Positions 1-6,343 of a stretch of DNA of 8,077 nt are shown here, piece by piece. Position 1 is the first letter of the stretch, and each line of letters begins with the position of its first letter. Under the pieces are notes generated by a model. The model was not told the DNA's origin and ran no database searches. It saw nothing but the letters and a program-made list of their open reading frames with translations. A program made the position numbers and the translations under genes. The stretch comes from Candidatus Brevibacterium intestinigallinarum (GTDB taxonomy: Bacteria > Actinomycetota > Actinomycetes > Actinomycetales > Brevibacteriaceae): assembly GCA_019117325.1 (NCBI GenBank), contig DWZY01000201.1, positions 1 to 8,077 on the forward strand. Direction: 5' to 3'.

Positions 1-534
1 GGCGGCGGCTGCCTGCCCAAGGACATCCGCGCGTTCATCGCGCGCGCGGATGATCTGGGGGCCGGGGAGGCGGTCAGCTTCCTCAAGGAGATCGATGCGA
101 TCAACCTGCGCCGCCGCGATCGCATGATCGAGCTGGCGCTGGAGGTCTGCGACGGATCCGTCGAGGGCGTGCCGGTCACGGTGCTGGGCGCGGCCTTCAA
201 ACCGGACAGCGACGACACCCGCGACTCCCCGGCGCTGGCCGTCGCGGCCGGCCTGCGGGAGCGCGGCGCCCGCGTGACGGTGACGGACCCGGAGGCGATC
301 GACAATGCGCGCCGCCGGGAACCGGAGCTGACCTACGAGCCCGACCTCGACACGGCCCTGCGCGGTGCGGGCCTCGTCCTCCTCCTCACCGAGTGGTCGC
401 AGTTCCGCCAGCTCGATCCCCAGGCGACGGCGCAGCTGGTGGCCGCCCCGCGGATCCTCGACGGCCGCAACGTCCTCGACCCCGTCCAGTGGCGGGCGGC
501 GGGCTGGACCTACCGCGCTCTGGGCCGCCCGTGA
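1..534 (+). CDS. ugd: UDP-glucose/GDP-mannose dehydrogenase family protein, C-terminal part (5' end outside window)
   Basis: The reading frame is open from base 1 and gives 177 residues, roughly the last 40% of the family's usual length. It begins at the catalytic motif GGGCLPKD (fragment residues 1-8), whose Cys4 matches the thiol nucleophile of UDP-glucose 6-dehydrogenase (the classic motif is GGSCFPKD). The UDP-binding C-terminal domain follows: LGAAFKPDSDDTRDSPA from residue 62, LLTEW at 128-132 and DGRNVLDP at 154-161 are family signatures. By family knowledge the enzyme oxidises UDP-glucose to UDP-glucuronate with two NAD+ in the cytoplasm, supplying precursors for envelope or capsular polysaccharide. 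GDP-mannose or another UDP-sugar cannot be excluded, because the N-terminal NAD domain lies outside the window. The stop overlaps the start of the DegV gene by 4 bp (GTGA), suggesting coupled translation. Confidence 0.92.
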   Translation, partial: GGGCLPKDIRAFIARADDLGAGEAVSFLKEIDAINLRRRDRMIELALEVCDGSVEGVPVTVLGAAFKPDSDDTRDSPALAVAAGLRERGARVTVTDPEAIDNARRREPELTYEPDLDTALRGAGLVLLLTEWSQFRQLDPQATAQLVAAPRILDGRNVLDPVQWRAAGWTYRALGRP

Positions 535-1457
535 CGGCTCCGCGGGGCCAGCGGCCGGGCGAGGACACGGGGGCCGGTCGCATCGGCCTCATCGTCGATT
601 CGACCGTCCTGCTCACACCCGTGGAGGTCGAGCAGGTGACCCGGGCGCTCGAGTCCCGCGTCGCGGTCGTGCCGCTGACGGTCCTCGTCGACGAGGAGGA
701 GCACACGGACGGCGAGCTGCCGCCGGAGGACCTGTGCATCGCGATGGCCGCGGGCGCGCGGGCCAGCACCTCGATGCCCGCACCGGAGTCCTTCAGCACC
801 GCGATCACGGAGCTGGCGGCGCTGGGCGCGGATCACGTGCTCATCCTCACGATCTCAGGAGCCCTGTCCGGAACACATGAGTCCGCCGTGCGGGCGGGAG
901 AGGCCGCCGAGGTCCCGGTCACCGTCATCGACTCCCGCACCACCTCGGCCGCGGCCGGGGGCGCCGCACTCCTCATCGCCGACGGCGCAGCCCGGGGCCG
1001 CGGGGCGGCCGCGCTGCGCGCCGCGGCGGAGGATTACCTGCGCGAGGAGACGACCACCCTCTTCTGCCCCGCGACGCTCGAGCACCTGGAGCGCGGCGGA
1101 CGGATCGGCCGTGCCGCCTCGCTCGTGGGCCGCGCCCTGTCGATCGTGCCGGTGCTGGGCCTGACCGACGGTGTCGTGGACACCCGGGCGCGCGTGCGCA
1201 CCGTCCGCAAGGCGCACGCCCGCATGATCGCGGAGGCGCTCCAGGTCGCCCGCTCCCTGGAGGACTGCGAGATCGTCGTCCTCGTGTCCGAGGGATCGCT
1301 CGCGGCGGCCGGCGAGGATGCGGTCGCGGTGCGCGACGAACTCGCGAGCGCGGCCGCGGAGGCGGGGTGGACGGTGAGCGAGGGCGCGCTGTCACCGGTC
1401 ATCGTCGCCCACGTGGGACCGGGCGCCGTGGGTGTGGTGGTGCGCGGACGCAGCTGA
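531..1457 (+). CDS. DegV family protein (fatty-acid-binding)
   Basis: This 308-residue protein is of normal DegV length. The GTG start at 531 was chosen because it overlaps the upstream stop and leaves only about 17 residues before the conserved strand IGLIVDST (residues 18-25). An upstream in-frame ATG at 393 would run deep inside the preceding gene. Visible signatures are VDST (22-25), the TSMPAPESF segment (TSxPSP in relatives), ISGALSGT (SSxLSGT-like, contacts lipid in known structures), VIDSRT, the LEHLERGGRIGRAASLVG segment, and the C-terminal AHVGPGAVGV. DegV proteins bind one fatty acid. In Firmicutes the FakB members present it to the kinase FakA, but no FakA-like gene lies in this window, so the physiological partner is unknown. 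There is no signal peptide or membrane segment, so it should be cytoplasmic. The link to the dehydrogenase (4-bp overlap) is positional only. Confidence 0.92.
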   Translation: MTAPRGQRPGEDTGAGRIGLIVDSTVLLTPVEVEQVTRALESRVAVVPLTVLVDEEEHTDGELPPEDLCIAMAAGARASTSMPAPESFSTAITELAALGADHVLILTISGALSGTHESAVRAGEAAEVPVTVIDSRTTSAAAGGAALLIADGAARGRGAAALRAAAEDYLREETTTLFCPATLEHLERGGRIGRAASLVGRALSIVPVLGLTDGVVDTRARVRTVRKAHARMIAEALQVARSLEDCEIVVLVSEGSLAAAGEDAVAVRDELASAAAEAGWTVSEGALSPVIVAHVGPGAVGVVVRGRS

Positions 1458-1462
1458 GAGCG

Positions 1463-1479
1463 CTCCCGGACCACGGGAG
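1463..1479 (+). terminator. Small GC hairpin downstream of the DegV gene
   Basis: CTCCCG and CGGGAG form a perfect 6-bp stem around the 5-nt loop GACCA, starting 5 nt after the DegV stop. No T-run follows, so at best it is a weak or U-less terminator. The rest of the 143-bp gap (1458-1600) shows no TANNNT box, small gene or repeat that I can support, so the promoter of comEA is not evident. Confidence 0.3.
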
Positions 1480-1588
1480 GTCACAGCCAGGTGTGCTGAG
1501 GAGCGCCGGTGCGCACGCGGAGCGGGGGAGAAGACGCGCGTGATCCACAGGGCCGCGGGTGAGGCCTGCGGGATGGGAACGGCGTACC

Positions 1589-1595
1589 AGGGTGG
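1589..1595 (+). promoter_or_regulatory. Ribosome binding site deciding the comEA start
   Basis: AGGGTGG lies 5 nt before the ATG at 1601 and is the reason for preferring that ATG over the in-frame GTG at 1559, which would add 14 unconserved-looking residues and has no comparable purine run at proper distance. Confidence 0.5.
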
Positions 1596-1600
1596 GGCCC

Positions 1601-2524
1601 ATGAGCCCCTCACCCGTCGAACGGTTCTCCGCGCTGCTGGCCCGCAGCGGCGAGCGGGGCTGGACGCCCGCGGATCGGGACACGCTCGCGCACCAGGACC
1701 GTGACCTCGGGGACGCCCTCGACGACGCCCTCGGTGATCATGACGTTCTCGATGACGTCGACGACGATCTGAACGTTGGCGCGGACGACCGGGCGGACCC
1801 GGCCCGGGGCGTCCGGCCGGGCCTCACCCGGACCGTCCTGCTGGTCCTCGCGGGCGCGGTCCTCACGGCGGTCCTCGTGGTCGTGCTCGCGCCGTCCCTG
1901 CTGCAGGACCGCGACCAGCCCCTCGACGGTGCCATGGCGGCGGGCGAGCAGGCAGACGCGGCGGCGGGCGAGCCAGCAGAGGGCGAGCCAGCACAGGGCC
2001 CGGCGGGGCCGGACACGGCAGGAGCCGCCGCGGATCCCTCGGCCGGGCTGGCCTCCTCGGTCGTCGTCCACGTCGTCGGTGCCGTCGACCGCCCGGGCGT
2101 GTGCGAGCTGCCGCCGGGCGCACGCGTCGCAGACGCCCTCGAGGCAGTGGGCGGGACCCGCGCGGACGCGAACGTCGAGGGAGTCAACCTGGCCCGTCCG
2201 CTCGTGGACGGCGAGCAGATCCGCGTGCCGAGGGTGGGGGAGGAGCCCGCAGACCCGCCGCCCGAGGCGGCGGACGGGGCGGCACACGGCACAGGCGGTG
2301 GACAGCCGGCCGGAAGCGATGCTGGTGGCGGCACGATCGATCTCAACACGGCGGACGCCCAGGCGCTCGAGACCCTGCGGGGGATCGGGCCGGTCACGGC
2401 GCAGGCGATCCTCGACCACCGTGAGGCGGTCGGTCGGTTCGACTCCGTCGACGAGCTGCTGGATGTCACGGGGATCGGCGATGCGACGCTCGCGGCGATC
2501 CGGGACTCGGTGACGGTCGGGTGA
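1601..2524 (+). CDS. comEA: ComEA family DNA-binding competence protein (SLBB + helix-hairpin-helix)
   Basis: The protein has 307 residues. Order of parts: a cytoplasmic N-terminal region of about 75 residues that is strongly acidic at 32-66; one transmembrane segment at about 77-97; an Ala/Glu/Pro/Gly-rich linker at about 105-150; an SLBB-type domain at about 152-212 (SVVVHVVGAVDRPGVCELPPG, then VADALEAVGG, NLARPLVDGEQIRVP); a second Gly/Ala/Pro linker at 213-244; and a tandem helix-hairpin-helix domain at 246-305 (IDLNTADAQAL, LRGIGPVTAQAIL, LLDVTGIGDATLAAI). ComEA is the membrane-anchored receptor that binds double-stranded DNA outside the cell and delivers it to ComEC. The comEC gene follows with a 4-bp GTGA overlap, which supports translational coupling. 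Family and domain assignment are firm; actual competence of this organism is inference. The N-terminal acidic region is longer than in Bacillus-type ComEA. Confidence 0.95.
   Translation: MSPSPVERFSALLARSGERGWTPADRDTLAHQDRDLGDALDDALGDHDVLDDVDDDLNVGADDRADPARGVRPGLTRTVLLVLAGAVLTAVLVVVLAPSLLQDRDQPLDGAMAAGEQADAAAGEPAEGEPAQGPAGPDTAGAAADPSAGLASSVVVHVVGAVDRPGVCELPPGARVADALEAVGGTRADANVEGVNLARPLVDGEQIRVPRVGEEPADPPPEAADGAAHGTGGGQPAGSDAGGGTIDLNTADAQALETLRGIGPVTAQAILDHREAVGRFDSVDELLDVTGIGDATLAAIRDSVTVG
1966..1995 (+). repeat. Two tandem 15-bp units in the comEA linker
   Basis: Units 1966-1980 and 1981-1995 both begin GGGCGAGCCAGCA and differ at one base. They encode GEPAE and GEPAQ. A diverged third copy, GGGCGAGCAGGCAGA, lies at 1942-1956. 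The period is a multiple of three, so expansion changes linker length without breaking the frame. Confidence 0.7.
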
Positions 2525-4809
2525 CGCGCGGGTCCCGGAGGGTGCGGAGGATCCGGCGCTGGATCCGACGCAGGGTCCGGGAGCGGATCGGGACGGTCCG
2601 GGTCGTCGTCGGTGCGTCTGCGGCGTGGACCTGCTCGCTCGTCGCGGGAGTCCCGGCTCTGCTCGTGGCGGGGCTCGTCGCACTGACCGGCACCGCCCTG
2701 GTCCTCCGAGGAGCCCGCGCGGGCGCACTCGTCTCGCTGACGGGCAGCATCCTCTGCGTCGCGGGACTCGCGGGCCTGGCAGCGGGTGCGCAGGCCCATC
2801 GCGCCGGCGAGGCTCCTCGGCCTGCGACTGCGCTCGTCCGGCTCGTCGCCGAGGGCCAGCCCACGGAGTCCGGCCGGTGGCGGACGATCGGGACGGGAGA
2901 GTTCGGGCGTGCAACGCTCATCACCGAGGATCCGCCGCCGGCGGCCGGCACCACGGTGCGAGCGGATCTCGACTGGTGGGGCGATGACATCGCGGGTCTC
3001 GCGGGCGCCGAGGTCGTGGAGGAACCCGCCCGGCAGTGGCGGATCCGCGCGCGGTTGCGGGAGGGACTCACCACGGCTGCGGGAGTGGGCGATCACGCCG
3101 GTGCGGACCTGCTGCCGGGGCTCGTGGTGGGCGACGTCGCCCACCTGGATGATGAGCTGACCCAGGCGATGCGCACTGTCTCGCTCAGCCACGTGACGGC
3201 CGTCTCGGGCTCGAACATCATGATCGTCGCGGGGGTCATCGTCCTCGTGTGCGCGCGCCTGCGCAGCCCGTGGTGGGTGCGGATCCTGCCCGCCGCGATC
3301 GTAACCGCCGGGTACGTGTTCGTCGTGGGGCCGGAGCCCAGCGTCATGCGCGCGACCGCGATGGCAGCACTGCTGGCCGTGGGCCTCCTCCGGCCGGTCG
3401 GCACACCCGCCCTGGCCGTGCTGGCCACAGCGATCACCGGTCTGCTGATCGTCCGACCGCACCTGGCGAGCGAGGTGGGGTTCGGACTCTCCGTCAGTGC
3501 GACGGCCGCGCTCATCCTTCTCGCCCAGCCCCTCGCCCGCCTGCTCGCGGACCGGGGAGTGCCGCACGTCCTCGCGGCCGCGCTGGCCGTGCCGACCGCC
3601 GCGCAGCTGGGTGTCTCACCCCTGCTCCTCGTCCTTGATCCGCGCATGAGCCCCTACGCGGTCCTCGCCAACGCGCTGGCGGGTCCCGCGGTCGCGCCGG
3701 CAACGGTCCTGGGACTCGGGGCGCTCGCGGTCGAGGGGCTCAGCCACGGACTGGGCGATATCGCGCCGCTCTCCCTCCTCGCCCGGGGCCTGGGCGCCGC
3801 CGGTGCTCTCGCCGCCTGGTGGATCGCCCGTGTCGCGGTGGTCTGCGCCTCGCTGCCCGGTGCCTCACTGGGATGGCCGGCCGGCACCGTGGGGATCATC
3901 GTCGCCGCCGGGCTGGTGGCCGGTGCAGCGTGCGTCCTGCTGGGGCGGCGGTGGGTCCGGGAAGCGGGACTCGTGACGGCATGCGCCTGCCTGGCCGCCG
4001 GACTCGGCACCCCGGCGCTCACCGCGACCGGCCGCGGCGCCTGGACGCTGCTCGTGTGCGACGTGGGGCAGGGGAGCGCCGCGCTCGTCCGCAGCAGGGA
4101 CGGACCGCGCGACCACGCGCTCCTCGTCGACACGGGGGATGACCCGACCGCCCTCGCGACATGCCTGGCCGGATCCGGGATCACCCGCCTCACGATCGCC
4201 GTGTCGCACTTCGACACGGATCACGTGGGCGCCCTGCCGCAGGCAGTCGCGGGGGTCGACGAGGCGGTCCTGCTCTATCCGCAGGCACTCGCGGCGACTG
4301 CGGATGCGCGAGCGGCCTCCGTCCTGGCCCCGGTGGGGGAGCCCGCGGCGGCGGGACGACCGCTCACCCAGTCCCTCCTGCCGGCCGGGGTGACCGCGGA
4401 GGTGCTCTGGCCTCCGCCAGAGCCGCGCAGCGCCGAGGACGGCAATGCGGCGTCCCTCGTGCTCCTCGTCGAGGCGGACGGGCTGCGGATCCTGCTGCCG
4501 GGAGACGTGGGCGAGTCGGAGCAGCTGCGCCTGGCCCGGGACCTGGCGGTCCGTGCGCCGGTCGACGTGCTCGTCGCCCCGCACCACGGCAGCTCCGACC
4601 TGTCCGCGTCGTTCTACCGCGCCGCCCGGGCACGGGCCGGGGCCGTCTCCGTCGGTGCGGACAACACGTACGGGCACCCGTCCTCGCAGGCCCTCGCCGC
4701 CTTCGGTGCCATTCCCGTCCTGCGCACGGACGAGTGCGGGAGCATCGCGCTGACCGCGAATCTCACCCTCCTGGGCGGCGCGGACGCCTGCGTCCCCGGC
4801 GGACGCTAG
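2521..4809 (+). CDS. comEC: ComEC/Rec2 family DNA internalisation protein
   Basis: This 762-residue polytopic membrane protein starts with GTG inside the stop of comEA (GTGA overlap). Residues 1-22 are extremely arginine-rich, followed by about three membrane segments (about 26-90). A soluble insertion (about 95-215) corresponds to the OB-like domain. The Competence domain (about 215-475) carries SHVTAVSGSNIM at 223-234, which matches the family's LLAISGxHV signature, and 8-9 hydrophobic segments. From about 508 comes the metallo-beta-lactamase domain: DVGQGSA (514-520), VDTGD (536-540), SHFDTDHVG (562-570), LLPGDVGE (658-665), APHHGSS (686-692) and YGHP (717-720). ComEC forms the channel passing single-stranded DNA into the cytoplasm; its MBL domain is proposed to degrade the non-transported strand. 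All metal-site positions look intact. With comEA it forms an uptake module, but no pilus genes are in the window. Confidence 0.95.
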   Translation: MTRGSRRVRRIRRWIRRRVRERIGTVRVVVGASAAWTCSLVAGVPALLVAGLVALTGTALVLRGARAGALVSLTGSILCVAGLAGLAAGAQAHRAGEAPRPATALVRLVAEGQPTESGRWRTIGTGEFGRATLITEDPPPAAGTTVRADLDWWGDDIAGLAGAEVVEEPARQWRIRARLREGLTTAAGVGDHAGADLLPGLVVGDVAHLDDELTQAMRTVSLSHVTAVSGSNIMIVAGVIVLVCARLRSPWWVRILPAAIVTAGYVFVVGPEPSVMRATAMAALLAVGLLRPVGTPALAVLATAITGLLIVRPHLASEVGFGLSVSATAALILLAQPLARLLADRGVPHVLAAALAVPTAAQLGVSPLLLVLDPRMSPYAVLANALAGPAVAPATVLGLGALAVEGLSHGLGDIAPLSLLARGLGAAGALAAWWIARVAVVCASLPGASLGWPAGTVGIIVAAGLVAGAACVLLGRRWVREAGLVTACACLAAGLGTPALTATGRGAWTLLVCDVGQGSAALVRSRDGPRDHALLVDTGDDPTALATCLAGSGITRLTIAVSHFDTDHVGALPQAVAGVDEAVLLYPQALAATADARAASVLAPVGEPAAAGRPLTQSLLPAGVTAEVLWPPPEPRSAEDGNAASLVLLVEADGLRILLPGDVGESEQLRLARDLAVRAPVDVLVAPHHGSSDLSASFYRAARARAGAVSVGADNTYGHPSSQALAAFGAIPVLRTDECGSIALTANLTLLGGADACVPGGR

Positions 4810-4812
4810 TGT
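4807..4812 (+). promoter_or_regulatory. Candidate -10 box (TAGTGT) for a leaderless holA transcript
   Basis: TAGTGT fits the actinobacterial -10 pattern TANNNT and ends 6 nt before the GTG of holA, which would place transcription initiation at the start codon. Its first three bases are the comEC stop codon. No recognisable -35 element is seen upstream, and the box sits at the end of an apparent operon, so it would be an internal promoter. Confidence 0.45.
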
Positions 4813-4818
4813 GGAGCC

Positions 4819-5808
4819 GTGGCAGCGAAGAAGAACACGATCGCGTGGCATCGTGCGGCACCGGCACCCCTCGTGCTCCTCTCCGGCGGCGAGGACGTGC
4901 TCATCCGCAATGCCCGGCAGCGGATCATCCAGGCCGTGACCCGGAAGCATGCGGACATCGAGCCGGTGCGACTCAGCGCCTCCTCGTACGAGGCGGGCGC
5001 GCTCATGAGCGCGGCGGCACCCTCACTGTTCTCCGCGCACGGCCTCATCCTCATCGACGACCTCGCCTCCATGAGCGACGACTTCCTCAAGGACGCCCTG
5101 GCCTACGTCGAGGATCCCAACCCGGACATGGTCGTCGTCCTGGAGCACCGGGGCGGGCAGCGGGGCGCGAAGCTGCTCCGGGCTATCGCGGCCGCCGGTG
5201 CCCCGACCGTGGACGTGGCGGTCCTCAAGAGCGAGGCGGACCGCTCCGCCTACGCGAAGGACGCATTCGCGCGGGCGGACCGGACGCTCACGCAGGAAGG
5301 GCTCGCCGCCCTCATGAATGCGCTGGGGGCGGATCTCTCGGAGCTGGACGCGGGGGTGCGGCAGCTGCTGACGGACACGACCGGCACCGTCGACGCAGCC
5401 GTCGTCGATGCGTACTACGGCGGGCGGATCGAGGCGACAGGCTTCAAGGTCGCGGACGCCGCGGCCGCCGGACGGACGGGGGAGGCGCTCTCCCTGCTGC
5501 GGCACGCGCTGGCGACGGGCGCGGACCCGGTCCCCGTCGTCGCAGCCGTTGCGATGAAGCTGCGGAACCTCGCGAAGATCGAGGGGCTCTCAGGCTCCTC
5601 GGCCTCCCTGGCCTCGGAGCTGGGCATGGCGCCGTGGCAGGTCGACCGTGCTCGGCGCGAGTCGCGTGCGTGGAATCCGGTCGCGCTGGGACGCGCACTG
5701 CTGGCTGCCGCAGAGGCGGACGAGGCCGTCAAGGGCGGGGGCCGGGACCCTGTCTACGCGGTCGAGAGTCTCGTCGCCTCCGTCTGCAGCCTGTCCCGGA
5801 TGCGCTGA
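4819..5808 (+). CDS. holA: DNA polymerase III subunit delta
   Basis: This 329-residue protein has the usual length for HolA. It is the delta subunit of the clamp loader, which opens the beta sliding clamp so that it can be loaded on primed DNA. The N-terminal AAA+-like domain contains PLVLLSGGEDVLIRNARQRI (residues 17-36), the position of the degenerate Walker A region typical of delta, and GLILIDDLASM (75-85), the strand with the degenerate Walker B. The C-terminal collar half shows LSLLRHALATGADPVPVVA (224-242) and MKLRNLAKIEG (246-256), characteristic of the family. The GTG at 4819 was chosen because it lies 9 bp after comEC and gives the expected N-terminus. Its GGAG at 4813-4816 is only 2 nt from the start, too close for a normal ribosome binding site, which fits the leaderless reading given for 4807-4812. 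The comEC-holA neighbourhood is common in Gram-positive bacteria. Confidence 0.95.
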   Translation: MAAKKNTIAWHRAAPAPLVLLSGGEDVLIRNARQRIIQAVTRKHADIEPVRLSASSYEAGALMSAAAPSLFSAHGLILIDDLASMSDDFLKDALAYVEDPNPDMVVVLEHRGGQRGAKLLRAIAAAGAPTVDVAVLKSEADRSAYAKDAFARADRTLTQEGLAALMNALGADLSELDAGVRQLLTDTTGTVDAAVVDAYYGGRIEATGFKVADAAAAGRTGEALSLLRHALATGADPVPVVAAVAMKLRNLAKIEGLSGSSASLASELGMAPWQVDRARRESRAWNPVALGRALLAAAEADEAVKGGGRDPVYAVESLVASVCSLSRMR

Positions 5809-5820
5809 CGTGTCCCGGGC

Positions 5821-5863
5821 GGGCTGAACCAGCACACGGGTGGATCAGCAGGGGCTGAATCAG
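5821..5863. repeat. Short imperfect direct repeat after holA
   Basis: GGGCTGAACCAG (5821-5832) and GGGCTGAATCAG (5852-5863) differ at one base and lie 31 bp apart in the non-coding DNA between holA and the hairpin at 5865-5898. No coding sense was found. It may simply be a small local duplication. Confidence 0.5.
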
Positions 5864-5864
5864 T

Positions 5865-5898
5865 TCGGGCCCGTCCCTCCGAGGAGGAACGGGCCCGA
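5865..5898. terminator. Bidirectional hairpin terminator between convergent holA and rpsT
   Basis: Two 16-nt arms (5865-5880 and 5883-5898) are complementary except for one C-A mismatch. Their outer ten base pairs are TCGGGCCCGT with ACGGGCCCGA, and the inner part is CCTCC with GGAGG around a GA centre. It lies 56 bp past the holA stop and 29 bp past the rpsT stop, exactly where both transcripts need to end. Neither side has a T-run, as is common for GC-rich actinobacterial terminators. Confidence 0.85.
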
Positions 5899-5927
5899 GC
5901 TCTCCGCGCGAGTCGCGCGAAGCGGGA

Positions 5928-6194
5928 TCACGCGTCCAGCGCGTTGACCTGCTTCGCGAGGCTCGACTTGCGGTTGGCGGCGTTGTTCTTGTGCAGAACG
6001 CCCTTCGACACGGCCTTGTCCAGCTTGCGCGAGGCGAGCTGGAGTGCGGACCGGGCGGAAGCGGCGTCGCCAGCGGCGATCTGCTCGCGCAGCGAGCGGA
6101 TCGCGGTCCTCACCTCACTGCGGACCTCGCGGTTGCGGAGGCGCGCCTTCTCGTTCGTGAGGTTGCGCTTGATCTGCGACTTGATGTTTGCCAA
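5928..6194 (-). CDS. rpsT: 30S ribosomal protein S20
   Basis: This 88-residue basic protein reads MANIKSQIKRNLTNEKARLR at the start, the standard S20 N-terminus, and ends KSSLAKQVNALDA. S20 is a three-helix primary binding protein of 16S rRNA needed for 30S assembly. The start is a TTG at 6192-6194. No ATG or GTG exists nearby in frame: the next upstream ATG would add 42 residues unlike any S20. GAAAGAG at 6203-6209 provides a well-spaced ribosome binding site (8 nt). E. coli rpsT also starts with UUG, and there the weak start takes part in autogenous control by S20; similar control here is inference. The gene converges on holA and is preceded by a 173-bp non-coding leader region. Confidence 0.97.
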   Translation of the reverse strand: MANIKSQIKRNLTNEKARLRNREVRSEVRTAIRSLREQIAAGDAASARSALQLASRKLDKAVSKGVLHKNNAANRKSSLAKQVNALDA

Positions 6195-6343
6195 CGTCGA
6201 TACTCTTTCGTGCGGTGATGCATGGTCGTGAGGGCTCACCCGCCGTCGACATCGGACCAGCGGGGAAACACCGGCCGACCACAGTGGGTGGTGACGTCCG
6301 CCCGACCCACGATGAGACACTCACCACGGCGGACGCACAAAGA
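6195..6343 (-). other. Non-coding leader region of rpsT with two inverted repeats
   Basis: This stretch lies upstream of rpsT and holds no gene that I can support. It contains GTGAG-GG-CTCAC (6228-6239), about 34 nt before the TTG start, and a wider pair GTGGGT (6284-6289) with ACCCAC (6305-6310) around a 15-nt loop. Either could fold in the leader RNA, for instance in autogenous control by S20. Both stems are short, so chance is possible in DNA this GC-rich. Confidence 0.3.

Noticed and set aside
393..530. N-terminal extension of the DegV protein from an ATG at 393
   Set aside because: The added 46 residues overlap the dehydrogenase gene, are Pro/Arg-rich and precede the DegV fold; the GTG at 531 is sufficient.
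1559..1600. Longer comEA starting at GTG 1559
   Set aside because: The 14 extra residues look like translated non-coding DNA and the ATG at 1601 has the better ribosome binding site.
1610..2914. A 434-codon open frame on the minus strand
   Set aside because: Same reason: low-complexity basic translation opposite comEA, no ribosome binding site or domain.
1738..3567. A 609-codon open frame on the minus strand opposite comEA and comEC
   Set aside because: It is rich in Arg, Ser, Pro and Thr with no recognisable domain, and lies opposite two well-supported genes. Long antisense frames are expected in DNA with GC-saturated third codon positions.
4161..5858. A 565-codon open frame on the plus strand across comEC and holA
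   Set aside because: Its translation is an Arg/Gly/Pro-rich shadow of the two real genes in another frame, without motifs.
6218..6223. ATGCAT palindrome upstream of rpsT
   Set aside because: A 6-bp palindrome is too short to mean anything without conservation data.
6195..6320. Longer S20 starting at an upstream ATG on the minus strand
   Set aside because: S20 proteins begin MANIKSQ or similar; the additional 42 residues do not resemble the family, and the TTG has a good ribosome binding site.
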